DNA from: Candidatus Aenigmatarchaeota archaeon
GTDB lineage: Archaea > Aenigmatarchaeota > Aenigmatarchaeia > CG10238-14 > SpSt-28
Length of the DNA: 47,881 nucleotides
Reading direction: 5' to 3'
Assembly (NCBI GenBank): GCA_025057985.1
Contig: JANXEV010000005.1
Location: forward strand, 1-47,881
Of this stretch, positions 9,583-19,251 are shown piece by piece. The stretch's first letter is position 1. Each line of letters begins with the position of its first letter. Below the pieces are notes generated by a model. It did no database searches. It saw only the letters and a program-made list of their open reading frames with translations, and was not told the DNA's origin. The position numbers and the translations under genes were made by a program.

Positions 9583-10101
9583 ATGATACTGAGCGACAAA
9601 GAGATCAAAGAAAAAATAGAAGAAGAAAAGTTAATAGAAAATTTCATCGATCTTAACGTCCAACTACAACCGGCTAGTTTTGACTTAACTTTAGATGAAG
9701 TTTTTCTTTTAGAAAGTCAAGCATTGATAGACTTCGATAACAAAGAAAGGAGGCTACCTATCTATAAAAAAATAGAAGTGAAAGGTGAATACTATGAGCT
9801 ACAAAAGGGTTGCTATCTTATAACTTTTAATGAAATATTAAACATACCAAAAGATTTGATTGGTTTGCTGAGACCTAGATCCAGTTTAGTTAGAAGTGGT
9901 GCTTCGATTTTCTCCTCTCTTTGGGATCCTGGATATTCAGGAAAGAGCAACTGCCTTCTTGTCGTCTTCAATGACAACGGAATCAAATTGAAAAAAAGTG
10001 CAAGAATAGCTCAAATGATTTTTTTGAAACTGAACAAACCACCGGAAAAAACATACTCAGGAATTTATCAAAAAGAGGGTATAACTAAGAAAGTTCCCTA
10101 A
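9583..10101 (+). CDS. dcd: dCTP deaminase / dUTPase family protein
   Basis: LQPASFDLTL, LLRPRSSLVRSGASI, WDPGYSGKSNCLL. Confidence 0.85.
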   Translation: MILSDKEIKEKIEEEKLIENFIDLNVQLQPASFDLTLDEVFLLESQALIDFDNKERRLPIYKKIEVKGEYYELQKGCYLITFNEILNIPKDLIGLLRPRSSLVRSGASIFSSLWDPGYSGKSNCLLVVFNDNGIKLKKSARIAQMIFLKLNKPPEKTYSGIYQKEGITKKVP

Positions 10102-10315
10102 CTAATTTAGAATCTTTTAACTCAACCTTACCTCCTGTTGGCACAGCTAGTTCAGCCCCACAATTTAAACACTTAACGACAGTAGAAGCTTTGTTAAAGA
10201 TTATTTGATTTTGTTTACATTTCTTACAATTCACTAACCAAAATTTGCTTCTCGGAAAATCGATTAAGTTCTTTTTCATGAAATATATGGAAAAACTAAA
10301 TTTAAAAACTTTCAC
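10085..10315 (-). CDS. rps27e: Ribosomal protein eS27
   Basis: [35 protein letters not shown]. Confidence 0.9.
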   Translation of the reverse strand: MKVFKFSFSIYFMKKNLIDFPRSKFWLVNCKKCKQNQIIFNKASTVVKCLNCGAELAVPTGGKVELKDSKLVRELS

Positions 10316-10596
10316 TTAACTTCTACTATTTGGAATTTTTTAACTCTCCAACCTCTAGGAGAATGCGTTTTTTTACATTCCTGACATATTAATTTCAAGT
10401 TTACCCTCTTTACGGATTTTTCTCTGTTTTTCGGATTTTCTTTAGGAAAACTTCCATAACCTTTCATCTTTCTAAGAAATCTTCTCTGACCTATCGAAAG
10501 AGTCCTTCTCGGTTTTTTCTTAACCAACTCCACTTTATGTAAAGTGTGTTTTTTACAATATGGACAATGCGTTCTCAGCGTCTTCGGATACTTCAT
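10312..10596 (-). CDS. rpl44e: Ribosomal protein eL42 (L44e)
   Basis: [22 protein letters not shown]...[10 protein letters not shown]. Confidence 0.92.
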   Translation of the reverse strand: MKYPKTLRTHCPYCKKHTLHKVELVKKKPRRTLSIGQRRFLRKMKGYGSFPKENPKNREKSVKRVNLKLICQECKKTHSPRGWRVKKFQIVEVK

Positions 10597-10627
10597 TTCA
10601 TTATCTCTTTTTTAACTATTTAAAAAT

Positions 10628-11161
10628 TTACTTTTCAACGTAGAACTCTTCAGCAACTCCTTTTTCTACAAGGAGTGACATATTTTCTTTAGGTAAACGC
10701 GCAATGTCTCCTTTTTTAAAAGGCCCGTAAACTTTGCCGTCAACACCTACAAAAGAAGGAAAGTCTTGTCTGAAAACTATCATTTTCTCCAAATCTTTTT
10801 TACCTTCTATTATTTCATCCATTTTTTCCACGATCATTTTTCTTCTATCCTTAATTAAAGCGACAACCTTATTGAAAAACTCTTCCTCTTCTTTTGTTAA
10901 ATTAGAAACTTTAACGCCGACCCTTGCGTTCATCACAGCAAAATTTAAAATTTTTCTCTCTCTTATGCTAAAAATGTTTTCAACTATTCTTCTTATGTTT
11001 CTTATTTCTATTTCGTCCTTCTTCTCCTTAGCCAACTTCATCTTTCCTTTTATATACTCTTCAACCAACTCGTAGAAATTACTAGGAATTTTCGTCAAAT
11101 TTGACGAATTTTTTTCTTCATTCAAAATTTTCCTCAAATACTCAAAACTTATAACTTCCAT
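10628..11161 (-). CDS. GINS complex subunit (Gins51/15-like)
   Basis: Archaeal GINS-like 177-aa protein with C-terminal VYGPFKKGDIARLPKENMSLLVEKGVAE; adjacent to primase. Confidence 0.75.
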   Translation of the reverse strand: MEVISFEYLRKILNEEKNSSNLTKIPSNFYELVEEYIKGKMKLAKEKKDEIEIRNIRRIVENIFSIRERKILNFAVMNARVGVKVSNLTKEEEEFFNKVVALIKDRRKMIVEKMDEIIEGKKDLEKMIVFRQDFPSFVGVDGKVYGPFKKGDIARLPKENMSLLVEKGVAEEFYVEK

Positions 11162-11169
11162 AAATTTAA

Positions 11170-12468
11170 TTACTTTTTAATCTTTTTTTTAATTTTCAGG
11201 ATTTTGAACGGATAATTCACAGGATTTTTTACCCCACTTTTTAAACAAGCCTCACACTCTTTTTTTAAACCCATATCTTCATAGAATTGTTTGTTGTCAC
11301 AATTTGGAGGAAGCAGATTCCTGTCTTGCCTGAAATGCCACCTCAATTGAGTTCTTATATAGTTTGGTCTTAGAGGCACTTTATTTCTCTCGTTCCACTC
11401 CATAATCAGTTTTTCTATTTCATCTAGAGTCCAGTTCATATTTCTCAAAAAAGTTACTAAAACAAATATGGCTCTTTTTCTTCCGTCCTCAAGACCCTCT
11501 AAAATTTTTTTGATACATGGTGGGAAAAAATCTACTGGTATTTTTTTCCCCTTTTCTATTCTTTTCACTTTCACATCTCTTTGAACGACCTCCTGTTCTT
11601 CTTTCTTTCTATTCTTTTCAAACCAGTCCAAAGCCTCAACAACCAAAGTAGTAGCGTCTTGTTTTTCTATAACTTTTAAAAAGACTTCCTCTACTTTAGA
11701 TTTTTTTATACTGGCGTCTTCTTTTTCAAAACTATCCAATCTTTCGACAGGAATAGGTAAGCTAACTAGCATTGTGTTTTCATTCAAGCTGTATGGCATT
11801 CTAAAAAGATGTCTGGATGAAAAGATATCGACATTAACAACTTTAAAAGGGTCTAAATCACCTTTCTCTAAAATATCCTCGACTGGCTTTCCACATTTTT
11901 GTGAGACGTCATTTATTTTCCAGTTAGACAAAATAAGTTCTTTAAGTTCGTCTCTCACATAGTGCTTCAAATAGACTATTATTTTTTCTTGTAAATCCGG
12001 ATAAAGCTTGCTAGAAGGTATTCCATTTATTTTAGAAGGGAAAGATTCGAAAGGTACACCGATATGAAAAGATTTTCCGCCAGTGAATTTTAGACTAATG
12101 TTCTTAACGCCATGATCTCTTAGCGCCTCTATGAATGTTTTTGTTGCGATTTTCGCTATGTCAAAATCTTTAACGTCTAAATCTATTATTAGATCCCAAC
12201 CTATCCTTAATTCGTCCAAATCCTCTTTTTTCATACCAACATCTAAATTCATAGGATTACTCCATCTTTCCACGGAGCAATGAAAAGCAACGGTTCCTTC
12301 GGCTACTGATTGTAATAAATCTCCATCATAATTTAATACATCCGGTCTTCTTCCGTAACTCCCATCAGAAAACACAGAAACTACTTCTCTATTTTTTGCA
12401 AAATTCAATATCGCTTTTCTCACTTGCTCTCTAGAATACCAATTCCAAACTTGGACATAATCTACCAT
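11170..12468 (-). CDS. priS: DNA primase, catalytic domain fused to a PriL-CTD-like Fe-S region
   Basis: DLDVKDF and SLKFTGGKSFHIGVPF catalytic motifs; C-terminal PPCIKKILEGL, LPPNCDN and ECEAC cysteines. Confidence 0.85.
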   Translation of the reverse strand: MVDYVQVWNWYSREQVRKAILNFAKNREVVSVFSDGSYGRRPDVLNYDGDLLQSVAEGTVAFHCSVERWSNPMNLDVGMKKEDLDELRIGWDLIIDLDVKDFDIAKIATKTFIEALRDHGVKNISLKFTGGKSFHIGVPFESFPSKINGIPSSKLYPDLQEKIIVYLKHYVRDELKELILSNWKINDVSQKCGKPVEDILEKGDLDPFKVVNVDIFSSRHLFRMPYSLNENTMLVSLPIPVERLDSFEKEDASIKKSKVEEVFLKVIEKQDATTLVVEALDWFEKNRKKEEQEVVQRDVKVKRIEKGKKIPVDFFPPCIKKILEGLEDGRKRAIFVLVTFLRNMNWTLDEIEKLIMEWNERNKVPLRPNYIRTQLRWHFRQDRNLLPPNCDNKQFYEDMGLKKECEACLKSGVKNPVNYPFKILKIKKKIKK

Positions 12469-12476
12469 TAAAACAC

Positions 12477-12497
12477 TTGGAGCATTCTTTGCTCCAA
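12477..12497. promoter_or_regulatory. 8-bp perfect inverted repeat (TTGGAGCA-ttctt-TGCTCCAA)
   Basis: Read directly; lies between the divergent primase and ParA/MinD genes. Confidence 0.6.
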
Positions 12498-12544
12498 TTA
12501 ATAGTTAGTTAAAGCTTTTTAATATATGCGACTCAAATAGTTTA

Positions 12545-13291
12545 ATGAGAATGTTAAGTGTAATATCTGGAAAAGGTGGCGTCGGTAAAACGACTGTTAC
12601 AGCAAATCTTTCTGTTGCGCTTTCAAAATTAGGTTTCAACGTAACAGCGGTAGATCTAAACGTAACAACCCCTCATTTAGGAATTCAGTTCGGATATTAT
12701 CTACCGGAAGTTAGTCTTCACGACATTCTAAAAAATGTAGAAAAATTAAGAGAAGGTATATATATTCATCCGAGTGGTGTAAAGTTGATCCCGGGAGATT
12801 TGAACGTAGAAAAAATATCTGGTTTGGAGTTATCGAACCTGGAAAAAATTTTATACAACCTGAACTCGGACTTTGTAATTCTTGATTCTGCGGCTGGTTT
12901 GGGAAGAGAAGCATTAGCTTCGATAACACATTCTCATGAAGTTTTAATAGTAACAAACCCTGATCTACCTTCGGTAGTGGACGCTCTAAGAGTGATAAAG
13001 ATTGTTGAAAAAACTGGAAAAAATATATTGGGTATTGTTTTGAATAGAGTGGGTAGAAGTGGTAATGAGCTAAAAAAAGAAACAATAGAAAAATATACAA
13101 ACTACAAGGTTATAGCACAAATTCCAGAAGATAAGTGGGTTGTTAAGTCTATAGAAGAGAGGATCCCGCTAGTATACTTAAAACCGAACTCAAAAGCAGC
13201 AATAGAAATGATGAACCTAGCTTACGCAATCTTAGGTAGCACTTACAGAAAGAAAATCTCTCTATGGGACAGAATCTTCTCCTGGGTCTAA
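12545..13291 (+). CDS. ParA/MinD-family P-loop ATPase
   Basis: SGKGGVGKTTVTANLSVALSKLG deviant Walker A. Confidence 0.9.
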   Translation: MRMLSVISGKGGVGKTTVTANLSVALSKLGFNVTAVDLNVTTPHLGIQFGYYLPEVSLHDILKNVEKLREGIYIHPSGVKLIPGDLNVEKISGLELSNLEKILYNLNSDFVILDSAAGLGREALASITHSHEVLIVTNPDLPSVVDALRVIKIVEKTGKNILGIVLNRVGRSGNELKKETIEKYTNYKVIAQIPEDKWVVKSIEERIPLVYLKPNSKAAIEMMNLAYAILGSTYRKKISLWDRIFSWV

Positions 13292-14934
13292 AAATCTTCA
13301 AGAGAAAGCTCGAAGGTTGAAACTGGCATATAAATCTTGAAATTTTCTAGTACTAACGGATTTATTTCACCGATGAACCCGATTTCTTTACCGTTGAGTA
13401 CCACCTTTGCCGCTCTCCCTTCGATAAAAGATGGATGGCTCATTTCTTCAAAACTCACTTCTTTTTTAAAGATTTTAGAAATTTCCAAAACGATTCTTTT
13501 AACGCCAGAGAAAAAAGAAGTGTTGTCCGCGACGACTCCGGCAACCTTTCTGATATTAATACTATTGGTTTCTTTGGTTTCGTCTTTTAATACCACATCT
13601 CCTATTTCAAAAACTTTTTGAGGATAACTCTCTCTTGTATTCTTTGCCAAAAAATCTAACAATCCCGGTAATAACCAAACCCTTAACTCTGTGTAGAGCT
13701 CTGAAACAGGATTTAGTATCTTTATCGTCTCCCCGTTTTTCAAATTCATTTTTTCAAACTGAAGTTTTTGATTGGTTAATATCGGTCTAACGACTTCCTG
13801 AAAACCATAGCCAACTAACACTTCTCTAACTTCATCGGAAATTTTTTCTATTTTATGCACTTCTCCTTGGGTAAAAACATTAGGAAGTTCTGGCTCAAAA
13901 TTTTCGTAACCGAAAGCAATCGCAATGTCTTCCAACACGTCAAATTTAGAGATCACATCGACTCTGTAGGGTTTTATTATAGCGATTATTTTTTGTTTTG
14001 TGAGAGAAACTTTATAATCCATTTTTTCTAACAATTTTTTTATACTCTCTTCGTCCAAATCTATTCCTAAAAATTTTTTGACATCATCTTTAGTAATTTC
14101 TATGGCTCTTTCTAAAAATTTAGGCGTTATTTCCTCTCTTTCTCCTTTTATTTTCACCGCTTCAACTGTGGCTCCTCTTTCCAAAAAAACTAAAGAGAAT
14201 ATATTTAAAACATTATTCACAGCATTTTTGTCAGTTCCTGTTATGTCTATGAATATGTTTTTCGTTTCTTCAGTTACCTTCGTTCTATCTGAGTTTAGAA
14301 TCGGTGGAAAACTAAATATTCCTATCTCATCAACAAAAACTGGCCACTTATTTGCACTTGAGATTATATGACCGTATTTTTTTCCTTTTTCTGTTTTCGC
14401 CAAAACCTCGATTAAAGACATTTCCTCCCTTTCTCCCAACGGCACGAACTTTTCTTCTCTGCTGGCACCTGTATATTTTATCTGACCTTTTATTTTTTCC
14501 AAATCATGAAGACCTATTGCAACTTTTTTTCTCTTCCTTCCATAATTCTCATGAATAACTTCTTGTAAATTCATCAAACTTTTGATTAAACTATCAGTCA
14601 ATTCTAAATTTCTAACCACTGCACAAGCTATATAAGGTCTTACTGGCACACTTTCATAAGTGACAACAATCTTAGGTTTTTGTATCTTCAATTCTTGATT
14701 TTTCAAACCTAAATAACTTCTGATCGACCTTGCCAAACCCTCTATTGAAAAGTAGTCCACTCTGTCTGAAGTGAATTCTATAACGACTTCGTTTTCGGTG
14801 ATTTTTTCCACATTCGGTTTAAGTGAGTTTATCAAATTCTCTAATTCCTCGTCTTTCATTTTTTTTCCGACCAACGTTAAAAGTTCTTTTTTATCAAAAG
14901 TTATCGTAGGCATCTTCACACACTCCTCAACCAA
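13288..14934 (-). CDS. pheT: Phenylalanyl-tRNA synthetase beta subunit
   Basis: Archaeal PheT features, 548 aa; adjacent to pheS. Confidence 0.93.
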   Translation of the reverse strand: MVEECVKMPTITFDKKELLTLVGKKMKDEELENLINSLKPNVEKITENEVVIEFTSDRVDYFSIEGLARSIRSYLGLKNQELKIQKPKIVVTYESVPVRPYIACAVVRNLELTDSLIKSLMNLQEVIHENYGRKRKKVAIGLHDLEKIKGQIKYTGASREEKFVPLGEREEMSLIEVLAKTEKGKKYGHIISSANKWPVFVDEIGIFSFPPILNSDRTKVTEETKNIFIDITGTDKNAVNNVLNIFSLVFLERGATVEAVKIKGEREEITPKFLERAIEITKDDVKKFLGIDLDEESIKKLLEKMDYKVSLTKQKIIAIIKPYRVDVISKFDVLEDIAIAFGYENFEPELPNVFTQGEVHKIEKISDEVREVLVGYGFQEVVRPILTNQKLQFEKMNLKNGETIKILNPVSELYTELRVWLLPGLLDFLAKNTRESYPQKVFEIGDVVLKDETKETNSINIRKVAGVVADNTSFFSGVKRIVLEISKIFKKEVSFEEMSHPSFIEGRAAKVVLNGKEIGFIGEINPLVLENFKIYMPVSTFELSLEDF

Positions 14935-16127
14935 CTCAAATTATCAGAATAAAGATATCTTATATCATCTACGTTTAATTTTAGCATCGCCAATCTACCA
15001 AGTCCCAACCCCCAAGCTAAAACTGGTAAGTTCACACCAAGCGGTTTCGTCACTTCTTCTCTAAATATACCGGCACCGCCAGCCTCGACCCATCCAAACT
15101 TTTCAATCTTCACGTACATCTCCACACTTGGTTCTGTAAAAGGAAAGTAGGATGGTTTAAATTTTACTTCTTTTCCGCCAAAAACCCTAGCTATCTCTTT
15201 AAGATATCCGAGTAAGTGTTTAAAGTTCAAATTTTCGTCGGCGACTATTCCCTCACACTGTTCAAACTCTATAAAATGTTTTGCGTCTATTACGTCTGGT
15301 CTAAAAACCCTATCTATGGCAAAAATTTTAATCGGGAATTTTTTCGCGTTTGCCAATTCTCTCGCTGAAATAGCTGTGTTCTGACTTCTTAATATAATTT
15401 TTTTCGCAAGAACTTCATCCCAATATCCCCAATTTTCCCTATGTATTTTTTTTACATTTTCCCACACATCCTTCCTAGTTATTTTCCCCTCACCTTCTAT
15501 AAAGAATATGTCATGAATTTCTCTTGCTATATGATCACTTGGCATAAATAGTGCATCACAATTCCAAAAATTAATTTCAACCAACGGACCTTTAGCTTCC
15601 TTAAAACCTAAACCTATCAAAAACTCTCTAACTTCTTTTATAACTTTCACGTATGGATGTATCTTTCCTCTATAAATTTCAGCTGGTGGAACGTTCACAT
15701 CATATTTTTTAAAACATACCTCTCTCCAAAATCCCGTTTTTATCAATTCTGGCGTTAAACTAATGATCTCTTTGCCCCTCAATTTTTCCAAGTGTTCGAA
15801 TGAAACTTTTTCTATAAGTTTTCTTTGAAGTAAGGTTTCTATAAGATTGTTATCTACTTCTTCGCTTCTCCTCTCTTTGATTTTTTTAAGGGCCTCTTCT
15901 TCTGGGAAAACTTCAGGCTTTTTTAAAAGTACGATCTCATTAAACTTTAACTCAACCCATCCTTTTTTCTTTGCCCAAAGCAAAGCAATGTTAAAATTAT
16001 CTATCTCTGATTCTATCTCAGAGATTTGTGCCTTACCGCCTCTTCTTTCTAAAACCATTATCAAATTTTTTTCCGGCAAACCATCTTCTAAATATTTTTC
16101 TCCTTCGTCTGTCAAAACGTAATGCAT
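14916..16127 (-). CDS. pheS: Phenylalanyl-tRNA synthetase alpha subunit
   Basis: Class II aaRS motifs, GFKEAKGPLVEINFWNCDALFMPSDHIARE, AGIFREEVTKPLG. Confidence 0.93.
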   Translation of the reverse strand: MHYVLTDEGEKYLEDGLPEKNLIMVLERRGGKAQISEIESEIDNFNIALLWAKKKGWVELKFNEIVLLKKPEVFPEEEALKKIKERRSEEVDNNLIETLLQRKLIEKVSFEHLEKLRGKEIISLTPELIKTGFWREVCFKKYDVNVPPAEIYRGKIHPYVKVIKEVREFLIGLGFKEAKGPLVEINFWNCDALFMPSDHIAREIHDIFFIEGEGKITRKDVWENVKKIHRENWGYWDEVLAKKIILRSQNTAISARELANAKKFPIKIFAIDRVFRPDVIDAKHFIEFEQCEGIVADENLNFKHLLGYLKEIARVFGGKEVKFKPSYFPFTEPSVEMYVKIEKFGWVEAGGAGIFREEVTKPLGVNLPVLAWGLGLGRLAMLKLNVDDIRYLYSDNLSWLRSV

Positions 16128-16160
16128 AGAATTAAATTAATATCTTATCTTTTAAACCCT

Positions 16161-16937
16161 TTATCTTACAGGTTTATACACTACTTCGCCTATTTCCTTA
16201 GATATTTTTTTTACACCAAGCAAATAACCTAAATAGAGGAGTAAATACTTTGTAGCTCCTTTTAATTTACCCCATTTCACTAGCCTTCTCGGAGAAGTAA
16301 TGGCTAAAGAAGAGTTCAAAATCTTAACCTTACCTATTTTTCCTATTCTTATAGAAAAATCATAGTCCTCTACTATTTTCATCTCTTCGTTAAACCCGCC
16401 TATTCTCTCGAAATCTTTCTTCTTACAACACATCAACATTCCGGCAACTTGTGGTTTTTTTATTTTTATACTATTCTTTGAAAAAAGATCGTAAACCAGG
16501 TAATAAAAGATTAAAGTAATGTCGAAAACAGAAGGCAAAACTGGTAAAGAAACCAAAGAAACGCCCCTCTTCTTTATTTCCTTATATATTTCTTTTAAAG
16601 CATTAGGTAAAAGCATCGTATCGGCATCTAAAAACAAAATATATTCCCCTTCAGCATACTTAGCTCCCAAATTTCTTCCCACAGCTATACCCTTTCTATC
16701 GGTAATCACTATCTTATCGACATATTTTTTTGCTATCTCGATAGTTCTATCTTTGCTATTACTGTCAGACACTATAATCTCATAAGGTAAGCTAAAATTT
16801 TGCCATTTCAAAGACAAAAGCGTTTCCTCTAGATATTTTTCTTCATTGAAAGTAGGAATAACGATAGAAATTACTGGTTTTTTCTTCCTTCTTACTCTTA
16901 TCAACTTCTCCATAAATTTATTACCTACAGCGTTCAA
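16161..16937 (-). CDS. Family 2 glycosyltransferase with C-terminal hydrophobic region
   Basis: ISIVIPTFNEEKYLEETLLSL and FLDADTMLLPNAL. Confidence 0.88.
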   Translation of the reverse strand: MNAVGNKFMEKLIRVRRKKKPVISIVIPTFNEEKYLEETLLSLKWQNFSLPYEIIVSDSNSKDRTIEIAKKYVDKIVITDRKGIAVGRNLGAKYAEGEYILFLDADTMLLPNALKEIYKEIKKRGVSLVSLPVLPSVFDITLIFYYLVYDLFSKNSIKIKKPQVAGMLMCCKKKDFERIGGFNEEMKIVEDYDFSIRIGKIGKVKILNSSLAITSPRRLVKWGKLKGATKYLLLYLGYLLGVKKISKEIGEVVYKPVR

Positions 16938-16943
16938 AAATCT

Positions 16944-18086
16944 TTACTCAAAAATCTTATTCCACATTTCTCTAGCAAGTCTACCTTCGTATTTAAAAAT
17001 GTTTACTAATTCTTTAGCTTTCTCTCTTCTTTGTCGGTGGTTTATGAGAAAGTTGTTCAACTTTTCTATCAAAATGTCCTTTAACTCGCCAGTGAGCAAT
17101 CTACCGCTCCTGTAATCCTCCTCGATTTTCTTTATTTTTTTATCATCCTCTTCAAACAAAAACCTCAACCACTGAAAACTCACATCTATGTCTGGATTTC
17201 CACCTAACTTCCTATGCTCTTCTACAGTCGGTTGTCCTCCTGAAAACGCGTACTTGTATATCTTTTCTTTAACGGTTTTTTCGTCGTCGGTCAAATATAC
17301 TGCCGTCTCCGGTTTGCTTGCAGACATCTTTCCTTCTAAACCTGTTAACGGTGGTAAGAATTTTGAATGAATTTGGGATGATTTGGATTTTCCTAAGGAG
17401 TCTGCTATATCTCTTTGCAATCTCCAATACGGATCTTGATCTATGGCAGCTGGAATCAAACAATTTTTATCCTCAAAAAAAGTCGGGACCATTTGCAATA
17501 CTGGGAAAAATATCAAACCGACGTTTGTTTCGTTTTTAAAACCAAAAACAGCTTTAACTTGTGAAAAATTTATTTTCTTGGCTATTTTTAGAGCGAGAGG
17601 ATACATATGTCTTATATACTCTGTATCCTGAAAGATGAAGGTTTTTTCTGGATCAAAACCGACAGCAATTATATCTAAAATATTCTCATGAGCCCATTTT
17701 CTAGTTTCTTCCAGTGAAAGTTTTCTTTTAGGTTCTAAAAATTTTTCGTCATCTGTCAACTCTATATAAACATTGGCATCGAATTTTTCTTGCAACCATT
17801 TTGTGAAGATAAATGGAACCAAATGTCCTATATGCATCGGTCCGCTAGGGCCTCTTCCTGTGTAAAGGAAAAATTTTTTACCATTCTTTAAATCGTTCAA
17901 AACTCTATCTAAGTCTCTATGGGCGAAAAAATATCCCCTCCTCAATAAAACATGTAAATCTCCTTTTACAAATCTTTTAAATTGTTCTAACAACGTTTCG
18001 TCGATCTTGTTAACCCCAAAAAATTCTATAAGCTTATCGTAATCTATTTTACCCTCGACTTCCCAAGGAGTTACCTTAAAATTCAT
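16944..18086 (-). CDS. trpS: Tryptophanyl-tRNA synthetase
   Basis: FLYTGRGPSGPMHIGHLVPF and KMSAS motifs. Confidence 0.95.
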   Translation of the reverse strand: MNFKVTPWEVEGKIDYDKLIEFFGVNKIDETLLEQFKRFVKGDLHVLLRRGYFFAHRDLDRVLNDLKNGKKFFLYTGRGPSGPMHIGHLVPFIFTKWLQEKFDANVYIELTDDEKFLEPKRKLSLEETRKWAHENILDIIAVGFDPEKTFIFQDTEYIRHMYPLALKIAKKINFSQVKAVFGFKNETNVGLIFFPVLQMVPTFFEDKNCLIPAAIDQDPYWRLQRDIADSLGKSKSSQIHSKFLPPLTGLEGKMSASKPETAVYLTDDEKTVKEKIYKYAFSGGQPTVEEHRKLGGNPDIDVSFQWLRFLFEEDDKKIKKIEEDYRSGRLLTGELKDILIEKLNNFLINHRQRREKAKELVNIFKYEGRLAREMWNKIFE

Positions 18087-18138
18087 ACAATATAGTTAGG
18101 GCAAATATTTTAAAATTTAAAAAAACATTCATATTTTT

Positions 18139-18546
18139 ATGGCAAGCTTTAAAATTGTGGTCAGTGATCCGGAAAATAGAAAAGCTTACCAAATAGAGGT
18201 AGAGAAGAGTAAAGCGATGTTTCTAGTTGGTAAAAAAATCGGCGAAGAAATCGACGCCACTTTGTTAGGATTACCTGGTTATGTGTTAAAAATCACTGGT
18301 GGGACTGATAAAGATGGTTTTCCTATGCATCCTAATGTGGAAGGTATGGTAAAGAAGAAAATTTTGTTAGAAGGTCCGCCTTGCTTCCATCCCGAAAAGA
18401 AAGGGCAGAGAAAGAAAAAAACTGTAAGAGGAAATGTTATCTCTGAGGATGTAGTCCAAATAAACTGTAAAGTTGTGAAAAAGGGAGAAAAACCCCTCGA
18501 AGAACTGGTACCAAAAAAGGAGAAAAAAGAGGAGGGTAAAAAATGA
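18139..18546 (+). CDS. rps6e: Ribosomal protein eS6
   Basis: FKIVVSDPENRKAYQIEVE...ITGGTDKDGFPMHPNVEG. Confidence 0.95.
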   Translation: MASFKIVVSDPENRKAYQIEVEKSKAMFLVGKKIGEEIDATLLGLPGYVLKITGGTDKDGFPMHPNVEGMVKKKILLEGPPCFHPEKKGQRKKKTVRGNVISEDVVQINCKVVKKGEKPLEELVPKKEKKEEGKK

Positions 18547-18779
18547 TGGCTTTTTTACAAAGAGAGATTTGGGAATGCCCTTTTTGTGGTGAAGAATCAA
18601 TCGAAGTTTTAGTTAGACCATCTGTATACGTTGCAAAGAGAAGTGCAGTAAGAGGAGGTAGAAAGACAACATATCACAGAGTTAGAGAAGAAGTTGTTAT
18701 CCTGAGTGAGAGCTGTCAAAAATGTGGGAAGAAAAAAGATGAGATAGAAAAAAAGTGGAGAAGTGAGCAAATAATTTAA
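18543..18779 (+). CDS. Zn-ribbon protein
   Basis: CPFCGEE...CQKCGKKKDE; 4-bp overlap with eS6. Confidence 0.65.
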   Translation: MMAFLQREIWECPFCGEESIEVLVRPSVYVAKRSAVRGGRKTTYHRVREEVVILSESCQKCGKKKDEIEKKWRSEQII

Positions 18780-18801
18780 GTCCTATCGACAAAGTAGTTT
18801 T

Positions 18802-19251
18802 ATGTTAGAAAAATTTTCTAACTATTTCAAAAATCTTTACAGAGAAAATTTAGATAAAAAAGATCTTGAAAAAGTAAAAAAGATGGTGGCGGAGTTCTAC
18901 AAAATACCTGAGAAAGTACTTGACAAGGTCAAGATTTACTATAACAAACTTCCTGAAATCTATAAGGTTTTTATCGTGAAAATTAAAAATCTTTACACGA
19001 TGTTATACGTTCCCGTAGGTAAAGTGTTGGGGATGTATCTACCGGATAAAAAAGAAATATACTTGGATGAAAAGCTAAGCTATTTTGGAAAAGTTAAAAC
19101 TCTATTTCATGAGTACACACATGCTGCACAAGATTATTTGGGCAAATTGTATAGAAATAGTTTGGAAAAAATAGAAGAGGAAGCTAGAAAAGTCTCGGAC
19201 TATCTTTTTAGAATTTATATCCTAAACTCTCGAAGACCTTCTTCATCTTAA
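18802..19251 (+). CDS. Minimal HExxH zinc-metallopeptidase-like protein
   Basis: TLFHEYTHAAQDY followed by EEEARKVSDY. Confidence 0.65.
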   Translation: MLEKFSNYFKNLYRENLDKKDLEKVKKMVAEFYKIPEKVLDKVKIYYNKLPEIYKVFIVKIKNLYTMLYVPVGKVLGMYLPDKKEIYLDEKLSYFGKVKTLFHEYTHAAQDYLGKLYRNSLEKIEEEARKVSDYLFRIYILNSRRPSSS

